A stretch of 55,435 nucleotides of DNA, from assembly GCA_902528515.1 (NCBI GenBank), contig CABZTD010000011.1:1-55435 (forward strand), written 5' to 3'. Shown piece after piece: positions 34,975 through 43,538 of this stretch. The notes beneath the pieces are model-generated. The model was not told where the DNA came from and made no database searches. It saw only the letters and a program-made list of their open reading frames with translations. Within the stretch, counting starts at the first letter, position 1. Every line of letters starts with the position of its first letter. The position numbers were made by a program, and so were the translations under genes. Source of the DNA: K189A clade bacterium (lineage in GTDB: Bacteria > Pseudomonadota > Gammaproteobacteria > Pseudomonadales > Azotimanducaceae).

Positions 34975-35642
34975 GTGAATAGCGTCCAGATATCCAGGTG
35001 GCGCCGCTGGTTTTTCTTCGTCGCGGCTTTGGCGTTTGCCCTGATGATTGGCCGGCGGGCACAGGAGCAGCTAGGTATCGCCTTTAACCTCGAGAGCCTC
35101 GAGCGGTTCCGCCCTTGGGTAGAGGACTTTGGGTGGTTGGGCCCTTTGGTGTTTGTTGCCCTCGTGGTCAGTCGGCTCTTTATAGGCCTGTCTTCTCACC
35201 TCATCTTAATTACTGGCGGGCTCGCCTTTGGAGCAGTCAACGGCATTATGTGGGGCAGCATTGGCTTAATCCTTTCAGGCTTCGTGCTCTATTTGCTGTT
35301 ACAAATGCTCGGAATCGCTCGGGTCAACCGGCGATTTGGTGCGGCATATCAATCGGTGCTAGCGCGTATTCAGCTAGTGGGCGCTATCGCGATTTTTGCT
35401 GTCACCGCGCATCCCACCAGACTTCTGACCCCAGCTCACCTTGCAGGGGGTCTCGTGGTTATAAGTGCTATCTATTTCGCCGTGGCGATAACTTGGCGTC
35501 ACCAGATACGTCTGCGATGCAGTCGCTAACAATAGCCATAGCGATGATCTCGGTGTTTTTGCTTCCGTTGTTCAGTCCGCGGGTGCGAGACTGGAGCATG
35601 GATCCTGCGACTATAGATCACTTTAATTCGCAAGATCGATAA
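34975..35642 (+). pseudogene. VTT/TVP38-like membrane protein, frameshifted near its C-terminus
   Basis: From GTG 34975 the frame gives 184 residues with at least four membrane segments (WFFFVAALAFALMIG; LGPLVFVALVVSRLFIG; ILITGGLAFGAVNGIMWGSIGLILSGFVLYLLL; VVISAIYFAVAI) and the GG-FG pattern of VTT (SNARE-associated) proteins. It then ends in a polar tail. A one-base shift near 35490-35495 opens a frame reading LASPDTSAMQSLTIAIAMISVFLLPLFSP and ends at 35642; this contains the missing last helix and a normal cytosolic tail. So the gene probably suffered a one-base deletion. A hairpin (34945-34971) sits just before the GTG. Function of such proteins: membrane lipid handling, uncertain. Confidence 0.6.
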
Positions 35643-35666
35643 TTCAAAATCGATAAGGTGCTAACG

Positions 35667-36338
35667 GTGATACTTGAACAATCAGACAAAAAATCCGAAA
35701 CGGTAGATGTGTATTGGTCTTTCCGTAGCCCATATTCCTATTTGGTGACGCCAGACTTGCTGCGTTTGCGGGAGGACTACGAAGTGTCGGTGCAGATGCG
35801 CATCGTTTATCCGATCGCAGTCAGAGATCCGTCCCTGGTCTTCGATCCATCGAATCCGAATAAGTCCCGCTACATTGTCCGCGATGCGCGCCGCCGTGCA
35901 GAGTTTTTAGGCCTGCCATTTGCCCGGCCGCGCCCGGATCCTATCCTGCAAGAAGCTGGCACCATGGCGGTTGCTGAAGATCAGCCTCATATACATCGCC
36001 TGAGCGCCCTAGGTATTGAGGCCCAGCGGCGCGAACGCGGGGTGGAATTCGTGACTGAGGTTTCGACGCTAATTTTTGGCGGCACCCAGGATTGGGATCA
36101 GGGGGATCACCTAAAGCAGGCGGCGATGCGCGCTGGATTGGACCTCGCGGAGCTTGACGCCGCCATAGAGGGCGGCGACCAACTGGCAGAGGTGGCAGAA
36201 AACCAGCGCGCGCTAGTAGCAGTAGGTCACTGGGGTGTGCCGACCATGGTCGTCAGAGAGGAGCCTTTCTTTGGTCAGGATCGAGTAAAGACGCTACGCT
36301 GGCGACTGGATCAATATGGCTTGGCGCGGGCTGACTGA
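35667..36338 (+). CDS. DsbA-family protein, 2-hydroxychromene-2-carboxylate isomerase-like
   Basis: About 223 residues. The N-terminus VDVYWSFRSPYSYL is the thioredoxin-like opening of the HCCA isomerase/kappa-class GST group, in which the Ser of SFRSPYSY replaces the catalytic cysteine and glutathione is cofactor. The C-terminal VGHWGVPTMVV and EEPFFGQDRV match the family's cis-Pro loop and closing block. GTG 35667 with AAGG 8 nt before is preferred to GTG 35658. It overlaps nothing, and the crotonase begins 52 bp later. The real substrate may be an aromatic or other glutathione-dependent isomerisation. Confidence 0.87.
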   Translation: MILEQSDKKSETVDVYWSFRSPYSYLVTPDLLRLREDYEVSVQMRIVYPIAVRDPSLVFDPSNPNKSRYIVRDARRRAEFLGLPFARPRPDPILQEAGTMAVAEDQPHIHRLSALGIEAQRRERGVEFVTEVSTLIFGGTQDWDQGDHLKQAAMRAGLDLAELDAAIEGGDQLAEVAENQRALVAVGHWGVPTMVVREEPFFGQDRVKTLRWRLDQYGLARAD

Positions 36339-36390
36339 GAACTGGGGCGAGCGCAGTCAAAAAAAGAATCGGATGTTGAGGAATAAAACC

Positions 36391-37179
36391 GTGTCAGACC
36401 CCTATCTGTATAGCGTTTCGAATAACGTCGCGACGTTCAGCATTAATGATGCTCCATGGAATTTGATGAGCGTTGATTACATTGATCGGCTAGAGGAGCA
36501 GTTACCTGATGTGCTGGCCAATGATGCGGTTCGCGCCATGGTATTCACCGGCGAAGGTGAGGCGAATTTTTCGGCGGGGATGAATTTACGGCAAATTCCC
36601 GACGGCATTAAACGCGCTGGCAGTCCTGAAGCGTTTTTTGGTCAGCGCCATCGAGTGCTAGACATGATTGAAAACGGCGGCACGCCGGCAATCGCGACGC
36701 TCTTTGGATTTTGCCTCGGCGGTGGCTTGGAACTGCCCCTTGCCTGCCACTTTCGTTTAGCTGCTGACACAGGTGCACAAATTGGCCTGCCGGAAATGGA
36801 TCTGGGTAGCGTCCCTGCCTGGGGTGGCTCTGCTCGCCTGCCGAGGGTGGTAGGCCGCAGTCATGCCCTTGATATGATTCTACGGGGCCTAAAAATTGAC
36901 GGTCCGCATGCCTATCGAATCGGTTTGGTAAGCGAGTTGCTTCCCGTTGCTGAACTAAAACCCCGCGCTCAGGCGCTCGGCGAAGAGTTAGCAGCCCAAC
37001 CGCGTCAAGCGGTCAAGTCGATGCTAGACACCGTGGTTGGGTTCGAGACCAAGACATTGGCCGAGTCCATGGCAGATGAAGTCTCTGCGGTGTCAGCCAA
37101 TCGTGGCTCAAAAAATTCTCTCGAAGGTATGCAAGCCTTCATGGAGAAGCGCAAACCGGTCTTCAATCAAGACCTTTAA
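36391..37179 (+). CDS. Enoyl-CoA hydratase/isomerase family protein
   Basis: A 262-residue crotonase starting at GTG 36391, which has TTGAGGAA upstream; the open frame reaches back to 36316 but overlaps the isomerase gene. The oxyanion block NFSAGMNL is followed by GFCLGGGLELPLACH, giving the first glutamate, and LPEMDLGSVPAWGGSARLPR, giving the second acidic position. This fits a hydratase or isomerase of the broad bacterial group. C-terminal EGMQAFMEKRKPVFNQ is a standard ending. It lies downstream of the HCCA isomerase-like gene, perhaps in one catabolic transcript. Confidence 0.9.
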   Translation: MSDPYLYSVSNNVATFSINDAPWNLMSVDYIDRLEEQLPDVLANDAVRAMVFTGEGEANFSAGMNLRQIPDGIKRAGSPEAFFGQRHRVLDMIENGGTPAIATLFGFCLGGGLELPLACHFRLAADTGAQIGLPEMDLGSVPAWGGSARLPRVVGRSHALDMILRGLKIDGPHAYRIGLVSELLPVAELKPRAQALGEELAAQPRQAVKSMLDTVVGFETKTLAESMADEVSAVSANRGSKNSLEGMQAFMEKRKPVFNQDL

Positions 37180-37434
37180 ATTTGGCTCTGTCCCTTTTGT
37201 GATAGAAGCTGGGCCGGTCGCGGCCGTCGAGGGCAGATTTGTCTAAAAGTGCATTCCTGCAATTCATTGCGTGCGGGCTATTGTCTTCCCCGAAGTTTCC
37301 TCTGACTTGGATACCGTGGGATATATGCAGAAAAATCACTGACGAACCAAGGACCAAAATGCAGGTTCGTCGGCGCTAGGGCTCAGAGGCCTGGGCAGAA
37401 AAACCAAGCCATCAGACGCACAGGAGAAACTCAC

Positions 37435-38757
37435 GTGATATCTCGCCGTCGGTTTATCGGACAAACAGGAACAGCGTTTGCCGCCCTTGCCATGCTGGGT
37501 TGCATGGATCGCGGCCTGACCCAGCCGCCTCGTGCTGTCGGTTACGGCCCCTTAGTAGAAGATCCAAACGGCTTGCTCGACTTGCCTATGGGTTTTAATT
37601 ACCGCGTACTGTCCCAGCTGGGAGACCTGATGAACGATGGCACCCCAGTGCCAGATAAAGCAGACGGTATGGGCTGCTTTCAGGGTGAAAATGGCGAACT
37701 CATTCTGGTGCGAAATCACGAATTGCGGCCCGATGACGATGACGGAAGCGAGATTGCCCAGGGTTTCGATACTCGCAACGGCCGCGTGCTGCCAGGAGGT
37801 ACCTCGCACATCGTGCTGGATAGCCAATCCCTGGCGGTGAAACGTCAGTTTAGGTCTCTGGGCGGAACCATCCGAAATTGTGCTGGTGGCACCACGCCAT
37901 GGAACACTTGGCTCACCTGTGAAGAAGCGCCGGTGAGTCCCGGTGGTCGCTACGGCGAGGGCCTTGGCCGTTCCCACGGCTGGATATTCGAAGTGCCTGC
38001 GAGTGCTGCTAGGCTGACAAATCGCGCGCCGCTGCGGGCCATGGGACGCTTCAATCACGAGGCCGCCTGCGTTGACCCCAGTAGTGGGCTCGTCTACCTC
38101 ACCGAAGATCGTGATGACGGAGCCTTATATCGCTTTGTTCCAGTGCAACCCGGAAACCTGCAGGCTGGCGGTCGATTACAGGCCATGGTCATTGAGGGGG
38201 TGAATGATACCCGTAACTGGAGCACACAAAATATGATCCAGAATTACAGATTTGAGGCGCGCTGGGTTGACCTCGAAGATGTTGAATCCCCCAATGATGA
38301 TTTGCGTTATCAAGCTGCTGCCAAGGGTGCTGCAGTCATCGCGCGAGGCGAGGGCATCCACATGGGTACGAACGAGGCCTACATCTGCTCAACCAGTGGC
38401 GGCAAGGAAAAGGTTGGACAAGTGTTTTGCCTGAGCCCCAGTAGGGATGGCGTGTCTGACACAGTGGAGCTGTTTTTCGAAAGCCAATCGCATCATGTCT
38501 TTAACAGCGGAGACAATCTCACCGTCGCCCCTAACGGGCACCTGATTGTCTGCGAAGATCAGTACACGGACGTTGTTAATAATTACCTGCGTGGTTTGAC
38601 AACTGCCGGTCTGCGCTACGATATGGCCCGACTCAGGCTACAGACGGAACTGGCAGGGGCGTGTTTCTCGCCTGACGGTCAGGTGCTGTTTGTGAACGTT
38701 TTTGCGCCGACTCGCACCTTGGCGATCACTGGACCTTGGGATCAGTTCGTCGCCTAG
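37435..38757 (+). CDS. PhoX/DUF839 family protein, Tat-exported lipoprotein candidate
   Basis: A 440-residue beta-propeller of the PhoX type. The N-terminus MISRRRFIGQTGTAF is a twin-arginine signal and is followed by LAMLGC, a lipobox-like site, so the protein may be exported folded and lipidated. NHELRPDDDDG, GGTTPWNTWLTCEE, RFNHEAACVDP and YLTEDRDDGALYRF are the metal-site blocks of PhoX, an alkaline phosphatase using Fe3+/Ca2+. It may serve phosphate acquisition, though not all DUF839 proteins are phosphatases. The GTG start follows AGGAGAAACTCAC. No Pho box was recognised upstream. Confidence 0.88.
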   Translation: MISRRRFIGQTGTAFAALAMLGCMDRGLTQPPRAVGYGPLVEDPNGLLDLPMGFNYRVLSQLGDLMNDGTPVPDKADGMGCFQGENGELILVRNHELRPDDDDGSEIAQGFDTRNGRVLPGGTSHIVLDSQSLAVKRQFRSLGGTIRNCAGGTTPWNTWLTCEEAPVSPGGRYGEGLGRSHGWIFEVPASAARLTNRAPLRAMGRFNHEAACVDPSSGLVYLTEDRDDGALYRFVPVQPGNLQAGGRLQAMVIEGVNDTRNWSTQNMIQNYRFEARWVDLEDVESPNDDLRYQAAAKGAAVIARGEGIHMGTNEAYICSTSGGKEKVGQVFCLSPSRDGVSDTVELFFESQSHHVFNSGDNLTVAPNGHLIVCEDQYTDVVNNYLRGLTTAGLRYDMARLRLQTELAGACFSPDGQVLFVNVFAPTRTLAITGPWDQFVA

Positions 38758-38916
38758 GATTCGATCCATTCCCCCAGACCGATCGGGGGCAAATGCTCTG
38801 GACTTAGGCGTTTGGTATCTTGTGGCGTGACCGCAAAAAACCTGTTTTAACCCTTGGCCTGGGCAGTAGGTTGGTTGATAGTCTTAACGCTGTTGAAGGT
38901 GTCACCGGGGGTTAGA

Positions 38917-39615
38917 GTGAGTGATGTGGTCTTAGTGACTGGGGTGGGTCCGGGCACCGGGAAGGCTGTTGTCGAGCGATTCGCCGGCGCAGGATATGTG
39001 GTGGCGATGCTGGCTCGAACCGAGCAGCGATTGATTGAAATCAAGGAAACGCTCCCGAACACCCATGCATTTGTCTGCGATGTTTCTATTGAAGCTGAGT
39101 TAACCGCAACTCTTAACGCGGTGCGCGAGAGCTTGGGCGCACCCAAAGTCGTCATTCACAATGCCGTTGGTGCCGAGCGTGGGACCTATGCCGAGATAGA
39201 TGCCGACAATATGCGTCGCGCGTTCGAAATCAATACCATGGCCCTGCTAGCGCTAGCCAAACAGGTGATACCCGATATGGAGTCCGCTGGCGGAGGCGCT
39301 TTAATTTGCACCGGCAATACCTCAGCGTATCGAGGCCGGGCAAGATTTGCTGGGTTTGCTCCAACGAAGGCAGCGCAGCGTATTCTTCTGGAAAGTATTG
39401 CCCGGGAGGCAGGACCGAAGGGCGTGCATGCGGCCTATGTCGCTATCGACGCGGTAATCGATCTCGCCTGGACTCGTGAGTTCTTCGCCGATAAGCCCGA
39501 TGATTTTTTTTGTCAGCCTGCGGACATTGCGGACGAAGTATTCCGTATTGCGCACCAACCGCGCAGCGCTTGGTCTTTTGAATCTGTGATACGTCCTTTT
39601 GGAGAGGTGTGGTAG
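38917..39615 (+). CDS. Short-chain dehydrogenase/reductase-like protein lacking the catalytic Tyr
   Basis: A 232-residue Rossmann protein starting at GTG 38917 (MSDVVLVTGVGPGTGKAV), where TGVGPGTG is the cofactor loop. The frame is open earlier (38854) but unsupported. The middle block reads SAYRGRARFAGFAPTKAAQR: where classical SDRs have YxxxK the residue is Phe (FAPTK), so the standard Tyr is missing, as in the glucose/ribitol dehydrogenase-like subgroup ending GVHAAYVAIDAVID. Activity may therefore be altered. It is followed 2 bp later by a GST gene, clearly in one operon. Confidence 0.85.
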   Translation: MSDVVLVTGVGPGTGKAVVERFAGAGYVVAMLARTEQRLIEIKETLPNTHAFVCDVSIEAELTATLNAVRESLGAPKVVIHNAVGAERGTYAEIDADNMRRAFEINTMALLALAKQVIPDMESAGGGALICTGNTSAYRGRARFAGFAPTKAAQRILLESIAREAGPKGVHAAYVAIDAVIDLAWTREFFADKPDDFFCQPADIADEVFRIAHQPRSAWSFESVIRPFGEVW

Positions 39616-39617
39616 CC

Positions 39618-40409
39618 ATGAGTAAAAGCGTACTGAGGATTTTCTCTTATCTGCCCAACCCGCGTGTGTGGAAAGCACTGATCGCAGCGGAGTATTTGGG
39701 TGTCACTGTCGAGGTAATTGGCGATAAGCCCAAACACTTGGGTAAATGGCTCTGGGACTTTGATGCGCGTGAACTTTCTGAGCAGGAGCGCACGGACGAC
39801 AGCCCGCACGCTCGCGCCAGCCGTCGCGGCTTTTCAGGAACGTTGTTCAAAACAGATGCATTTTTGCGTACTCAGCCCTATGGCACGGTGCCTGCGGCTT
39901 TTAGCCCGGATGGCAGCGTCGGCGTTTTTGAGTCCAACAGCATATTGCGGGCCGTGGCCCGGTCGGTAGAAGGCAACGGGGGGTTGTATGGTGGTAGCCC
40001 CATGCACGCTTCACGGGTCGACAGCTTTTTGGATGCGACCCTGGTTTTTGGTCGAGAAGCTCAGGTGTATTTGCTGGGCATGGACGATATGACCGAGCAA
40101 CTGCATGAACGTATGGCCGGGGCATTCCAGTTTTATCTGGAGGGTATTGAACGAGCTCTTGAACATCACTCGCACATTTCTGGTGACATGATCACCATTG
40201 CGGATATTGCCTTTGCCTGTGACGTGAGCCAGTTTTTGCGCGAACGCTTGATGAGCAAAGGTCTGGAACCACTCTCGCTGCCCATGGTAAGCGCGGGTTT
40301 AGAAGCAGCTTATCCGGGAGCTTATGCGCACTTACTAGATTTGATTGAAAGGCCGGAATTTAGCCAGCACCTCGATGCCTATACTCTGCACTTCAGAAAC
40401 TCTGGCTAG
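39618..40409 (+). CDS. Glutathione S-transferase family protein
   Basis: A 263-residue GST-like protein. The N-terminal thioredoxin-fold portion (VLRIFSYLPNPRVWKALIAAEYLGVTVEV) is followed by GTVPAAFSPDGSVGVFESNSILRAVA, with the cis-Pro and ESN glutathione-binding block, then a helical domain (ISGDMITIADIAFACDVSQFL). It is longer than the 200-residue norm and resembles the eEF1B-gamma/elongation-factor-like or YghU-like bacterial types. ATG 39618 follows GAGAGGTGTGG. It is coupled to the SDR gene immediately upstream, suggesting a detoxification or catabolic pair. Confidence 0.85.
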   Translation: MSKSVLRIFSYLPNPRVWKALIAAEYLGVTVEVIGDKPKHLGKWLWDFDARELSEQERTDDSPHARASRRGFSGTLFKTDAFLRTQPYGTVPAAFSPDGSVGVFESNSILRAVARSVEGNGGLYGGSPMHASRVDSFLDATLVFGREAQVYLLGMDDMTEQLHERMAGAFQFYLEGIERALEHHSHISGDMITIADIAFACDVSQFLRERLMSKGLEPLSLPMVSAGLEAAYPGAYAHLLDLIERPEFSQHLDAYTLHFRNSG

Positions 40410-40412
40410 GCG

Positions 40413-40763
40413 CTATAAGTTCTGCCAGCAATGCCCGGCTAGAAAAAGCCATGGGTTAAGTGGTGACCCAGTTGCGCCCTGAATGTTCAAAAGGGCTGCC
40501 GAAAACAAAAAGGGATGACGGTTCAAGTTAGCAGCGATCCGCGCGGCCTGATCCAGCTGCAGATGGTCGAAAATGTGCATGCCCAGAGCCGCGTTAGCCA
40601 ACGTATGGACTGGATTAAATACGCTCTCCACACCGCTTGGCCTAACATCGCTGATAGCGTCGCAGCTGATGGCCGCAACACCCCGTGCCCCAAGCCAGGG
40701 GCCAGGTGATGCATGAATCCCAGCTGTCGCCTCCAATGTGCATAGCGTTAGGGACGTTCGCAG
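40413..40763 (-). pseudogene. C-terminal remnant of a cyclase family (PF04199-type) protein
   Basis: The minus frame, open from after a TAG at about 40764, reads ATAGIHASPGPWLGARGVAAI, SCDAISDVRPSGVES, VHTLANAALGMHIFDHLQLD and NIQGATGSPLNP, which matches the C-terminal third of the cyclase/kynurenine formamidase-like family (HPGxGxxxxxWLAExxVxxIxCD, GATGSPxxPxA). The N-terminal two thirds, including the HxGTHxDxPxH metal motif, are absent. It lies directly downstream of ribokinase on the same strand, so it may be the stump of a gene lost to deletion. Confidence 0.5.
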
Positions 40764-40795
40764 CTATGATTAGGCGGGTAAATCCTCATCTGCGC

Positions 40796-41728
40796 TCAAG
40801 CACCGGGGAGGGCAGCAAGATGCTCAGAAATTTGTGCTTTAGTGGGCAGAGAGGATTGCGCGCCAGTTTCGACGCAGGCTAGCCCACCGGCCACATTGCC
40901 CCAACGAAGCGCCACCGGAAATGTCTCGCCCTGATCTAAGGCTGCAGTAAATGCGCCGGTGAAGGCATCTCCTGCCCCCACGGTATCTACGGGTGAAATA
41001 GCGAGTGCCGGCACCGATATCAGGGTATTGTTGTGTACGGCTAGGGTACCGCTGGCGCCCAAGGTGACAACCACGGATTGACCGGTAAGCGTAAAAATGT
41101 CCCAAGCTTTTTGCTCCACGTCCTTGGCTGAGTCGTTGTTTGGTTTCGGTGTTTGATGAAACTCTGAGTGCAGTTGATTCAACTCGCCCTCGTTAACAAT
41201 CAGGCAGTCGACCTGTTTGAGTAGGACTAAATCAACATTTTGCATTGGCGCAAGGTTCCATATAATGCGTGCCTCTTTCGCACGGGCTCGCTGGATTAGG
41301 TCTGCCATTGCGTTCATCGGTATTTCCATTTGTAGCAACACGGTTGTGCGCGGAGTTAGGTTTTTCTCTTCGAGTGAGTCGCCTCTGGCATCAAGGTTGG
41401 CCCCAGAGGACACAGTAATCGCATTCTCTCCCTGTTCGTCAACATTGATTGCGGCGGTGCCAGTTGGCTTGGAGCTTTGTGCGACTGTGCTGATGTCTAC
41501 GCCAGCGTGTAACAAGCCCGCAAGGGCGATCTTGCTCAAGCCGTCCCTACCCACAGCGCCCACCATTCGAACCTTCGCACCGGCCCGCGCTGCAGCGACT
41601 GCTTGATTGCCTCCTTTGCCGCCGGGCAGTACTTGCATATTCGAAGCCATCACGGTTTCTCCCGGTGCCGGTAGCTGCGAAACCTGAAAAATGTAGTCGA
41701 CGTTCAGCGACCCAAAGACTGTGATCAT
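40796..41728 (-). CDS. rbsK: Ribokinase (PfkB family sugar kinase)
   Basis: A 310-residue kinase expected to phosphorylate ribose to ribose-5-phosphate. From ATG 41728 (MITVFGSLNVDYIF) the first PfkB signature GGKGGNQAVAAARAGA is at about 38-53 and the second, DTVGAGDAFTGAF, near residue 250, carries the catalytic Asp. Lengths and order fit RbsK. Either ATG 41728 or 41740 could be used; a GGGAGGT lies between them, close to the former. No ribose transporter or regulator is adjacent. A remnant cyclase gene follows. Confidence 0.88.
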   Translation of the reverse strand: MITVFGSLNVDYIFQVSQLPAPGETVMASNMQVLPGGKGGNQAVAAARAGAKVRMVGAVGRDGLSKIALAGLLHAGVDISTVAQSSKPTGTAAINVDEQGENAITVSSGANLDARGDSLEEKNLTPRTTVLLQMEIPMNAMADLIQRARAKEARIIWNLAPMQNVDLVLLKQVDCLIVNEGELNQLHSEFHQTPKPNNDSAKDVEQKAWDIFTLTGQSVVVTLGASGTLAVHNNTLISVPALAISPVDTVGAGDAFTGAFTAALDQGETFPVALRWGNVAGGLACVETGAQSSLPTKAQISEHLAALPGA

Positions 41729-41740
41729 GTAACCTCCCAT

Positions 41741-42189
41741 GTAATTTTTAGAAACGCTGCGTTTGTGAGCTCTATGCGACGAGTGAGCGGTTGTTTGTTA
41801 CTGCAGCTGCTATGGTCGTCCCACCAGCCCTACATTACGCGACTAGCGAGTCGCAATCGCCTCAACAAGTTGAGGATAGTCTTTTCCCTCCTCCACATAT
41901 CCTAGCTCCGCCAGATGGATCCCAGTGGAGCCAATTTCTTCTTAGCCCTAAGTAATGATGGCGTTTTTTCGACGGCGGTTTGCTCGCTCTGCAATTTAGC
42001 CCTGCGGAGCAGAACCCCTACGGGGTCTGCTTGCCTTTACGAATCGATCCAACTGCGCAGCAATATGTCAAGATCTTGGGCAGCCTCGAAGACCACGCCG
42101 TCTGGATCCACGAGGCAGCAGTCGCCTGCTTGTTTATTGGTGACCGCAAGTCTGTCGTACTTATTGAGGTCGCCGTGTTCCTGAAAAAT
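41741..42189. other. Gap with hairpins and a minus-strand in-frame extension
   Basis: No complete gene is seen. Tandem hairpins occur at 41839-41854 (GCGACT-AGCG-AGTCGC) and 41860-41875 (CCTCAA-CAAG-TTGAGG), and another at 42009-42030 (GCAGA-A-CCCC-TAC-GGGG-TCTGC, bulged A). At 42190-42049 the minus strand continues the frame of the next gene after its stop (47 codons: ...QEHGDLNKYDRLAVTNKQ...DLDILLRSWIDS). Confidence 0.45.
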
Positions 42190-42843
42190 TTATTTCTGCC
42201 AGGCGGCACGGCGGTTCTCGATTAGGTCTAATGCCCGGTGGATCATTTTTCGTTCGAAGCTCATGCCGATCTTGCTCGACGAAAGACGAAGATGGTTCTC
42301 CAGCCAATCTACTTTTCGCTCTCCAGGAACTAAATCTTGTCGGTTGGTAGCCGCCTGCCAGCTTTGTTGCAGGGCGCGGGTGACTTTCGATATCTGCGAT
42401 TGAATGGTGAGGCCACTTTCAGCGATGGGTGAACCCAAACGCCTCATGACAACGATGTCCTTTGATACATCGGATTCAAGGACGCGGACATAGCCTCGGC
42501 CGTTGGCGCCCTGAAGTCCGGCAATTTCGGTGTTAACGTCAGCATCAATAGACAGCAACATTTTCAGGATGCGCCGGATGCCGATGGAATCTTGAACAAG
42601 GGCTAAATAGCTTTCAGAACCGCCCTCTGCCGTGGGCAAAAGGCGAGGGCCATATTGGTTTAGTGCTGCTCCAACTTTGTTAGACAACTCCCGAATCCAT
42701 ACCGCGCTCGGTGTTCCGAATAGTGCGGCTCTTCTCTGAGTGACGTCAGAATGTTGGATATCCGTTTTAAGCCTTGCTCTGAACCTGTCTTGGCGTGTAT
42801 GCGCGAACTGGATCAGCGCATAGAATAACGAGAGATAAAACAA
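42190..42843 (-). CDS. Hypothetical protein, possibly truncated
   Basis: A 217-residue product I do not recognise. The first 30 residues are partly hydrophobic (MFYLSLFYALIQFA), the rest is soluble and helix-rich (RRAALFGTPSAVWIRELSNKVG; SIDADVNTEIAGLQGANGRGY; KVDWLENHLRLSSSKIG). The stop TAA at 42190-42192 is followed in frame by 47 more codons before another stop, with a plausible composition, so the original protein may have been longer. It is divergent to a crotonase gene, 35 bp apart. A more internal start is possible. Confidence 0.45.
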   Translation of the reverse strand: MFYLSLFYALIQFAHTRQDRFRARLKTDIQHSDVTQRRAALFGTPSAVWIRELSNKVGAALNQYGPRLLPTAEGGSESYLALVQDSIGIRRILKMLLSIDADVNTEIAGLQGANGRGYVRVLESDVSKDIVVMRRLGSPIAESGLTIQSQISKVTRALQQSWQAATNRQDLVPGERKVDWLENHLRLSSSKIGMSFERKMIHRALDLIENRRAAWQK

Positions 42844-42878
42844 TTCATAAGAGGCCGAATTAAAGGCAGGAGAGTGCG

Positions 42879-43538
42879 ATGTTGGATTTTCGATCAGAGG
42901 GCGAGGTCGCGGTCATTACCATAGATGATGGAAAGGCCAATGCGGTAAGTCATAGTTTTATCGATAACCTGAATCAAGGCCTTGATCGTGCTGAGGCAGA
43001 GTCCAGGGCTGTAGTATTGCAAGGACGCTCTGGGGTGTTTAGTGCGGGTTTTGATCTCAAGGAAATTGGCAAAGGACCCGCCGAGAGCAAGGCACTGGTT
43101 GACAAAGGGGCATCATTGTTGCTTCGTTTATTTTCATTCCCCATGCCCGTCGTCGCCGCCAGCGCTGGACACGCGATTGCCGCGGGAGCGCTATTGATGT
43201 TGGCGAGCGATACGCGCTTCGGTGCCTTGGGAGAAGCCAAGTATGGATTAAACGAAACAGCGATCGGTATGACGTTGCCTCCCTTCGGACTGCAAATTGC
43301 GCTGTGCCGGGTTTCCAAATGCCATCAAACCGAAGCGATCATCCAGGCCAAGCTGTACGATGTGGAAGAGGCTATGCGCGTTGGCTTTTTAGACAAGGTC
43401 GTGGATGCCCAGGAACTGGAACAAACAGCGATTACGCGGGCGACAGAACTCGCCGAGCTGCCAACTAAAACCTACGCTGCGATGAAGTTAGACGTTCGGC
43501 GACACCACATTGATATTATCGAAGCAAGCTTGAGCTGA
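42879..43538 (+). CDS. Short enoyl-CoA hydratase/isomerase family protein
   Basis: A 219-residue crotonase. The oxyanion block VFSAGFDLKE is present, then ASAGHAIAAGALLMLASD and GLNETAIGMTLPPFGL, where the second glutamate appears (LNETAIG) and the first catalytic position is Ala/Gly (AIAAGALL), as in short crotonase-like proteins. The stop TGA (43536) is followed in frame by DLAEYEKGAKD and another stop, a normal ending for this branch, so a CGA-to-TGA change may have cut 12 residues. ATG 42879 follows GGAGAGTGCG. It lies upstream of infC where thrS is usual. Confidence 0.82.
   Translation: MLDFRSEGEVAVITIDDGKANAVSHSFIDNLNQGLDRAEAESRAVVLQGRSGVFSAGFDLKEIGKGPAESKALVDKGASLLLRLFSFPMPVVAASAGHAIAAGALLMLASDTRFGALGEAKYGLNETAIGMTLPPFGLQIALCRVSKCHQTEAIIQAKLYDVEEAMRVGFLDKVVDAQELEQTAITRATELAELPTKTYAAMKLDVRRHHIDIIEASLS

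Noticed and set aside
38771-38789. CCCCC-n9-GGGGG hairpin after the PhoX-like gene as a terminator
   Set aside because: The stem has only five base pairs and no T run follows on either side.
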